From assembly GCA_023380915.1 (NCBI GenBank), contig JAMCSM010000149.1, positions 1-9,857 of the forward strand: a stretch of 9,857 nt of DNA. The letters are read 5' to 3'. Below are positions 5,222 to 9,857 of this stretch, piece after piece; positions within the stretch are counted from its first letter, which is position 1; each line of letters opens with the position of its first letter. Position numbers and translations under genes: made by a program. The stretch comes from Actinomycetota bacterium (lineage in GTDB: Bacteria > Actinomycetota > Humimicrobiia > Humimicrobiales > Humimicrobiaceae). Under the pieces are notes generated by a model. The model did no database searches and was not told the DNA's origin. It saw only the letters and a program-made list of their open reading frames with translations.

Positions 5222-6223
5222 TTACATGGAATGACTCTTCTTTACTTTACTAAATTTCTTTAATTGGAATTGCTTACCAACTGCATTTATACTTATTGCT
5301 AATATCAATATCAAACTCATACAAAAGTCTTTCCAATATATACTTACTCCAAGTAAGTTAAAAGCATTATTTAGAAGAGCAAGGAAAAATACACCTATAA
5401 TTGTTCCCAATAAACTACCTTCTCCACCATAAATAGTTGTCCCCCCAATGACACAAGCAACTATCACCTGGAGTTCCAGACCCAACCCAGTTTGATTTGA
5501 CGCTGCACCAAACCTTGCTGTTATGACCAGACCCGATAAAGCTGCCATCATTCCTGAACCAATAAATGCTAGTATCCTTATCCTATTGACATTTATACCC
5601 AGAAGTCTGGCGTTTTCAGGATTATCACCTATATAATAAATAGACTTACTGAATCTGAAGTAGTGCAATATAAACCATGAAATTGCTAATATTATAATCA
5701 TTAAATAAATTGGGTATTCTAAACTTAAAAGTTTACCCTGGCCCAAATTATTGAAAGTTTGAGGGAAACCTGATATCCCATATCCTTTTAGCAGAACAAA
5801 GACTACACCTCTACCAATCATCATTGTTCCAAGTGTTACAATGAAAGGTGCTACCCCAAATTTAGTGGAAAAAAAACCATTAATCAGTCCAAAGCTTATA
5901 CCTACCAAAACCCCAGAAATTATACATAATGGAATAGGTATTCCGTTTAACAATAAAAGTCCACATACTGCTCCTGATGCTGCAGCCACTGAGCCAACAG
6001 ATAGGTCGATACAACCTGCAATCAATAAGATAGTCATAAATATACTAGCTATCATTGTGCTAGGTAAAGAAGTTAGAACTGCTATCCAGTTAGAGACCGA
6101 AAGGAATACTGGACTATTTACAGATAAAAAGATAATAATTAATATGGTTAAAACTATTACTGGTAGCTCTTTTATACCTATTATTTTCTCAATATACTTT
6201 CCTATATTTTTCTTAACCTTCAT
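5222..6223 (-). CDS. RbsC-like ABC transporter permease (second permease)
   Basis: The 333-residue integral membrane protein has some eight to ten hydrophobic segments, starting with LPVIVLTILIIIFLSV (20-35). Family hallmarks are GCIDLSVGSVAAASG (usually GGIDLSVGS) in an early membrane segment, APFIVTLGTMMIGRG, IYYIGDNPENARLLGINV (cytoplasmic loop contacting the ATPase) and VIVACVIGGTTIYGGEGSLLGTIIG near the C-terminus, all typical of BPD_transp_2 permeases of the ribose/AI-2 class. The start at 6223 follows aagga in the 18-nt gap after the first permease gene. It is clearly diverged from the preceding permease, so the channel is probably a heterodimer. The C-terminus is a short basic tail (KKFSKVKKSHSM). 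Substrate unknown. Confidence 0.9.
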   Translation of the reverse strand: MKVKKNIGKYIEKIIGIKELPVIVLTILIIIFLSVNSPVFLSVSNWIAVLTSLPSTMIASIFMTILLIAGCIDLSVGSVAAASGAVCGLLLLNGIPIPLCIISGVLVGISFGLINGFFSTKFGVAPFIVTLGTMMIGRGVVFVLLKGYGISGFPQTFNNLGQGKLLSLEYPIYLMIIILAISWFILHYFRFSKSIYYIGDNPENARLLGINVNRIRILAFIGSGMMAALSGLVITARFGAASNQTGLGLELQVIVACVIGGTTIYGGEGSLLGTIIGVFFLALLNNAFNLLGVSIYWKDFCMSLILILAISINAVGKQFQLKKFSKVKKSHSM

Positions 6224-6241
6224 TTTGTTTCCTTAAAATTA

Positions 6242-7282
6242 TTAACTTATAAATATTTTTCTTTTTTCATATATGGCATCAATAGCCACAAACATTATAA
6301 GAACAATACCTACAACTATATTTTGCCAATATATGTTTATATCCAAAAGAGCCATTGAGTTTAGTACCAAACCCATAAGCATAGCACCTAGAAAAGAACC
6401 TAATATTGATCCTTTCCCTCCAAATAAACTTGCACCACCTACAACCGCAGCTGTTATAACTTCAAATTCTAATCCTGTTCCCGCAGAGACTGTAGCTGTA
6501 CCAATCCTTGAAGTTAAAAGCATACCGGAAAATGCTGCTAAAACACCAGAGAGGATAAATAAGGCTATTAAATAATTTTCAACTCTGATACCTGCTAACT
6601 TAGCTGATTTATAATTTAATCCAATATAAAAAATTTTTTTACCCCAAACAGATTTTCTTACTAAAATATCTCCAACAATTAAAAATACTATCATTACATA
6701 CACAGGTAATTGAATACCAAGATATTTAGTTTGACAAATTGAGTTAAATGAAGCTGGAAGTCTGGCTATACTTGAACCCTTTGTTATTATAAATAAAACT
6801 GATCTAAAAAAAACAAGACCACCAAATGTAAAAATAAAAGAATTCAAACCCATTTTAACAATGGCAAATCCATTTATAATTCCTATGACCAGGCCTATTA
6901 ACAACCCTATTAATATTGCCAACCAAACTGGAATTGGATTATCAAGCTTTGTCATCAATACTGCAGTAACACCAGCGGCAAGACCAGAAACTGAACCTAC
7001 AGTTAAATCAAAATAACCTGCTATTAGCAGCAAAGTCATACCAAAAGCAACAATAGCATTTAAGGAAACCCCCAGTAATAAAGTATTAATATTTGAGAAA
7101 GTTAAAAAATAAGGTGATAGTATAGACAATATAATTCCTATAACAATAATAAATAGGACAAGTGCTAATTCTCTAATTCCTACAACTTTTTTGAAAATTT
7201 GTGCTATTTTTTTCCTTTTTATTTTAAGATTTAATTGTTTTACTACTTCAATATCTGATTCTGATCTATTCGAATCTTTCAT
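6242..7282 (-). CDS. RbsC-like ABC transporter permease (first permease)
   Basis: The 346-residue membrane protein begins with a charged cytoplasmic stretch of about 35 residues, then hydrophobic segments from LALVLFIIVIGIILSIL. It carries GYFDLTVGSVSGLAAG (counterpart of GGIDLSVGS), SFIFTFGGLVFFRSVLF, IFYIGLNYKSAKLAGIRV and VITAAVVGGASLFGGKGSILGSFLGAMLMGLV, the standard landmarks of RbsC-type permeases. Its ATG overlaps the stop of the ATPase gene in an ATGA (7279-7282), indicating translational coupling; aggag lies 7 nt before the ATG. It probably pairs with the permease encoded next, and with the two-domain ATPase and binding lipoprotein forms a complete importer. Replacement of the usual GGID by GYFD is a mild variation. 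Confidence 0.9.
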   Translation of the reverse strand: MKDSNRSESDIEVVKQLNLKIKRKKIAQIFKKVVGIRELALVLFIIVIGIILSILSPYFLTFSNINTLLLGVSLNAIVAFGMTLLLIAGYFDLTVGSVSGLAAGVTAVLMTKLDNPIPVWLAILIGLLIGLVIGIINGFAIVKMGLNSFIFTFGGLVFFRSVLFIITKGSSIARLPASFNSICQTKYLGIQLPVYVMIVFLIVGDILVRKSVWGKKIFYIGLNYKSAKLAGIRVENYLIALFILSGVLAAFSGMLLTSRIGTATVSAGTGLEFEVITAAVVGGASLFGGKGSILGSFLGAMLMGLVLNSMALLDINIYWQNIVVGIVLIMFVAIDAIYEKRKIFIS

Positions 7283-8784
7283 CTAACTACTCCTGACGCT
7301 ACACCCATAATATTTTCTTCAGCAATTTCATCACTTCGAAGAATTGCCGAAACTGTTCCTTCCCTAACCACAACCACTCTATCCGATAATGCTATAATTT
7401 CAGATAGTTCTGAAGATATTAGCATTATTCCGGTACCTTTACTTGCAAGTTTTCTAATAATAGAATGAATTTCTGTCTTTGCACCTACATCTATTCCTCT
7501 AGTAGGCTCATCCACAATAAGTACCTTTGGATTTAAAGCTATCCATGCTGCTAGGAGCAATTTTTGTTGATTTCCTCCACTAAGTGTCTTTGCTTTTTGA
7601 TTGGGGCCCCAAGAGGTTATATTTAATTCATCAATATATTTTTTAGCAAATTCTAAACATTCAGTCTCTTTCAAAAAACCTACTTTAGTAAATTTATTGA
7701 TTTGCAGAGCAATGATATTATCTTTCAAACTCATTTCTAAAAAAAGTCCTGCTTCCTTTCTATCCTCATAGGCATAGCCAATTCCCTCTTTTATTGCATC
7801 AGCTGGAGAAGCAATATCTTTCCTTCTACCATCAATAAAAATTTCACCAGAATCAGATATTGAAGTAGCTATTATTGACTGAGCTATTTCTGACCTTCCA
7901 GAACCTACCAATCCAAAAAATCCTAAAATCTCATTTTTATGTAGAGTAAAACTTACTTCCTTAAAAATACCTTCTTTAGCTAAATCCTTAATTTTTAATA
8001 CCGGGATTGCACTAGAATTATCTTTTTTCTTCTTGATATAAAGGCTAGTAAATTCATGGCCAACCATCATATTTATTAATTTTTGCTCACTAGCCTCTTG
8101 CTTTTTTAGAGTTTCTATATATTTTCCATCTCGAAGCACTGTAATTTTATCACTTATCTTAAGCACTTCTTCTATCTTATGTGAAATATAAATAATAGTT
8201 ATCCCTTCTTTTTTTAGGGAATTAAGAATGTCAAATAACTTTTTAGCTTCTTCGCTAGTAAGTGATGATGTCGGTTCATCCATTACCAATATTTTTGACT
8301 GTTGGGAAAGTGCTCTTAAAATTTCCACCATTTGCTTTTTTGCTAATGATAAACTCCCAACTAATGTACCGGGTTCAACATCAATACCGAAAATCCTTCC
8401 TAACTTTTCCGTTTCTTTTATTAATTCCCTTTCTTTAATTATCCCCAATTTATTTACAGGTTGCTTCAGTGCAAAAATATTATCAGCTACCGAAAGATTG
8501 TTAAATACATTCAATTCTTGAAATACTATTGAAATACCAGCCATTTTTGCATAATAAGGACTTCTAAATACTATTTCTTTCCCTTCCAAAATTATCTTAC
8601 CTCTATCAGGCTTTTCTACACCTGCTATAATTTTCATTAGTGTACTTTTTCCAGCTCCATTCTCACCAATTACTGAATGAATTTCACTCTTTTTTATCTC
8701 CATAGATACATCGTTAAGCGCTACAACACTACCGAAAGTTTTATCTATATTTTCAACTTTAAGAATAATATTGTCTTCTTTCAT
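7279..8784 (-). CDS. RbsA-like sugar ABC transporter ATP-binding protein (two ABC domains)
   Basis: The 501-residue protein carries two fused nucleotide-binding domains, as in RbsA/MglA/XylG. Domain 1: Walker A GENGAGKST (40-48, K46), Q-loop Q89, signature LSLAKKQ (145-151, usual LSIAQQQ), Walker B ILVMDE (165-170), switch H202. Domain 2: degenerate Walker A GLVGSGRS (291-298, Arg replacing the usual Lys, normal in this family), signature LSGGNQQ (401-407), Walker B VLIVDE (421-426) followed by PTRGIDVGAK. It would power import of the sugar-like ligand from the cytoplasmic face. It starts 9 nt after the amidohydrolase stop, with only a weak ggaaaa-type Shine-Dalgarno inside that gene's end, suggesting coupled translation, and overlaps the permease start by 4 nt. 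It appears complete and functional. Confidence 0.95.
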   Translation of the reverse strand: MKEDNIILKVENIDKTFGSVVALNDVSMEIKKSEIHSVIGENGAGKSTLMKIIAGVEKPDRGKIILEGKEIVFRSPYYAKMAGISIVFQELNVFNNLSVADNIFALKQPVNKLGIIKERELIKETEKLGRIFGIDVEPGTLVGSLSLAKKQMVEILRALSQQSKILVMDEPTSSLTSEEAKKLFDILNSLKKEGITIIYISHKIEEVLKISDKITVLRDGKYIETLKKQEASEQKLINMMVGHEFTSLYIKKKKDNSSAIPVLKIKDLAKEGIFKEVSFTLHKNEILGFFGLVGSGRSEIAQSIIATSISDSGEIFIDGRRKDIASPADAIKEGIGYAYEDRKEAGLFLEMSLKDNIIALQINKFTKVGFLKETECLEFAKKYIDELNITSWGPNQKAKTLSGGNQQKLLLAAWIALNPKVLIVDEPTRGIDVGAKTEIHSIIRKLASKGTGIMLISSELSEIIALSDRVVVVREGTVSAILRSDEIAEENIMGVASGVVR

Positions 8785-8793
8785 TTTTTCATC

Positions 8794-9857
8794 TTATAAA
8801 TTTTTTCCATTTTTAAGTTGATACATTTTATTTTCTATAATACTTTCTATCAATTTTTCAGCATTTGAATTAAATATACCCTCTATATCTTCCCTGATTA
8901 AATTTAGACTTTGCGTTGCAATTTTTATTGCTCTTATAATTTCATAAATAAAAAATGTAAAATCATCCAAATTCATTTCTGATGATGATAAGCTCCAGTA
9001 TTTAGGAGTATTTGTAACAAAATAATGTTTATTATTAATATCAATATTTTTACCTTTCAATGCTGCCACGGCTAAATCACTTCCATATAAAATTCTTTCC
9101 GGTCCCAGTTCTTCCATTAATAGTTTATTCACCGAAAAATTATTAATCATTGCAGTATCTACATATAAATTTTTCATATCCTTTATATATTGGATACCAC
9201 TCCATATATCTTCATAACAATATGAACGCCCTGCATGAGCTAAAATTATCTTAATATTTTTATATTTTTCCCCTATTTTTCTTAATTCCTCAATATTTCT
9301 TTTATTACTTAATCTTCCCTTCCTTGGTATATGGATAAGAAGTATAAGACCGTATTCATTCGAAAATTCAAGCACTTTTTTTGATATAAAATCAAACATG
9401 CTTACATCTATATCTAATTTTGAAAAATCAGCAGGGGTTTCAAAATCAACAAGATCGGGATATGGTTTAAATCCAACAAATCTGTTTTTAAAAAAATTTT
9501 CGGGAATTTCATTCAAATCAGGTTCAGGAATATAAAGTCCATAACAATTATTCTCTATACATACATCAGAGATATACTTGTTAGCTTTGTCCAAATCTAC
9601 CTCCTTTACTGGAAGCCCGAAAAAAAGCCCGCTATATTCTTTATCAGGAAAGAGTGTATTTGATATAGTTTTAAAATCTTTAAAAACAAATCCATCAATT
9701 ATGTCCTGGTCTGTAAAAGGATTTGATTTTTGCCTTTCTTCAGATATTTCCTTATTTAAAAAATCTTTTTTCCACAAATGAACATGAAAATCCATTATTT
9801 TTTTGGGAAGAAAGTTATTAAATTCCTGGTTAAATATTTTTAAATCTTTTTCATTAA
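8794..9857 (-). CDS. Amidohydrolase-2 family metal-dependent hydrolase or decarboxylase (5' end beyond window)
   Basis: The first ATG inside the window is 9795, but the frame stays open upstream to the edge, adding 20 residues (NEKDLKIFNQ and EFNNFLPKKI). These look like a genuine N-terminus leading into DFHVHLW, and 9795 has no Shine-Dalgarno, so the true start is outside. Numbering from that Met: metal-binding H4-x-H6, H155 in LLIHIPRKG, H187 in ILAHAGRSY and D240 in ILYGSDLAV fit the TIM-barrel amidohydrolase_2 superfamily (hydrolases, lactonases and decarboxylases such as ACMS decarboxylase-like enzymes). About 353 residues are visible, near the usual size. It is the most upstream gene seen in the transporter block, 9 nt before the ATPase gene, so it probably acts on the imported compound. 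The reaction is unknown. Confidence 0.85.
   Translation of the reverse strand, partial: NEKDLKIFNQEFNNFLPKKIMDFHVHLWKKDFLNKEISEERQKSNPFTDQDIIDGFVFKDFKTISNTLFPDKEYSGLFFGLPVKEVDLDKANKYISDVCIENNCYGLYIPEPDLNEIPENFFKNRFVGFKPYPDLVDFETPADFSKLDIDVSMFDFISKKVLEFSNEYGLILLIHIPRKGRLSNKRNIEELRKIGEKYKNIKIILAHAGRSYCYEDIWSGIQYIKDMKNLYVDTAMINNFSVNKLLMEELGPERILYGSDLAVAALKGKNIDINNKHYFVTNTPKYWSLSSSEMNLDDFTFFIYEIIRAIKIATQSLNLIREDIEGIFNSNAEKLIESIIENKMYQLKNGKNL

Noticed and set aside
5841..6236. Plus-strand open frames opposite the permease, ATPase and binding-protein genes (5841-6236, 6273-6575, 8228-8521, 4832-5059, 9578-9781)
   Set aside because: All are antisense to well-supported genes and show composition typical of shadows.
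1..9857. CRISPR array, tRNA or rRNA genes, phage or toxin-antitoxin module
   Set aside because: No regularly spaced direct repeats, cloverleaf or rRNA-like sequence, or matching proteins were seen on either strand.

Overview
This is an AT-rich bacterial window with two parts. Positions 1 to about 2665 are a patchwork of insertion sequences around a broken aminotransferase gene. Positions 2751 to 9857 are one minus-strand block encoding a ribose-type (RbsABC-like) ABC uptake system with two metabolic enzymes. The type of ABC system, the Thr/Ala/Glu-rich linker on the lipoprotein binding protein, the UroD-fold protein and the variety of IS families would suit an anaerobic environmental bacterium. 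No rRNA or housekeeping marker is present, so the lineage cannot be fixed.

Layout, left to right. Positions 2-127 hold the C-terminal end of an IS630-type transposase (+). It abuts, and appears to have truncated, a class III (glutamate-1-semialdehyde aminomutase-like) aminotransferase gene (-, 125-844), which has lost its C-terminal half and with it the PLP lysine. Directly upstream of that gene is an intact DDE transposase gene (+, 1190-2470). It is bounded by inverted repeats and preceded by a 184-bp ORF-less foldback unit (871-1054) with the same kind of ends. Next is a decayed IS3-family fragment (2513 to about 2663): a terminal repeat plus a frameshifted OrfB C-terminus.

The minus-strand block is transcribed from high to low coordinates: an amidohydrolase-2 family enzyme that is cut by the window edge, a two-domain ABC ATPase, two different RbsC-like permeases, a lipoprotein sugar-type binding protein and a UroD-family protein. 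The first four genes are tightly packed (9-nt gap, 4-nt ATGA overlap, 18-nt gap). The binding-protein gene has its own 193-nt leader with a possible weak promoter, a very strong Shine-Dalgarno and an 11-codon mini-ORF. A 15-bp perfect hairpin separates the binding-protein and UroD-like genes.

Inference: the transporter brings in a small sugar-like or polyol-like compound, and the amidohydrolase and UroD-like protein act on it or on a product. The broken aminotransferase is on the same strand just past the UroD-like gene and may once have been the distal gene of the same locus, before IS insertions separated and then truncated it. The substrate cannot be read from the sequence.
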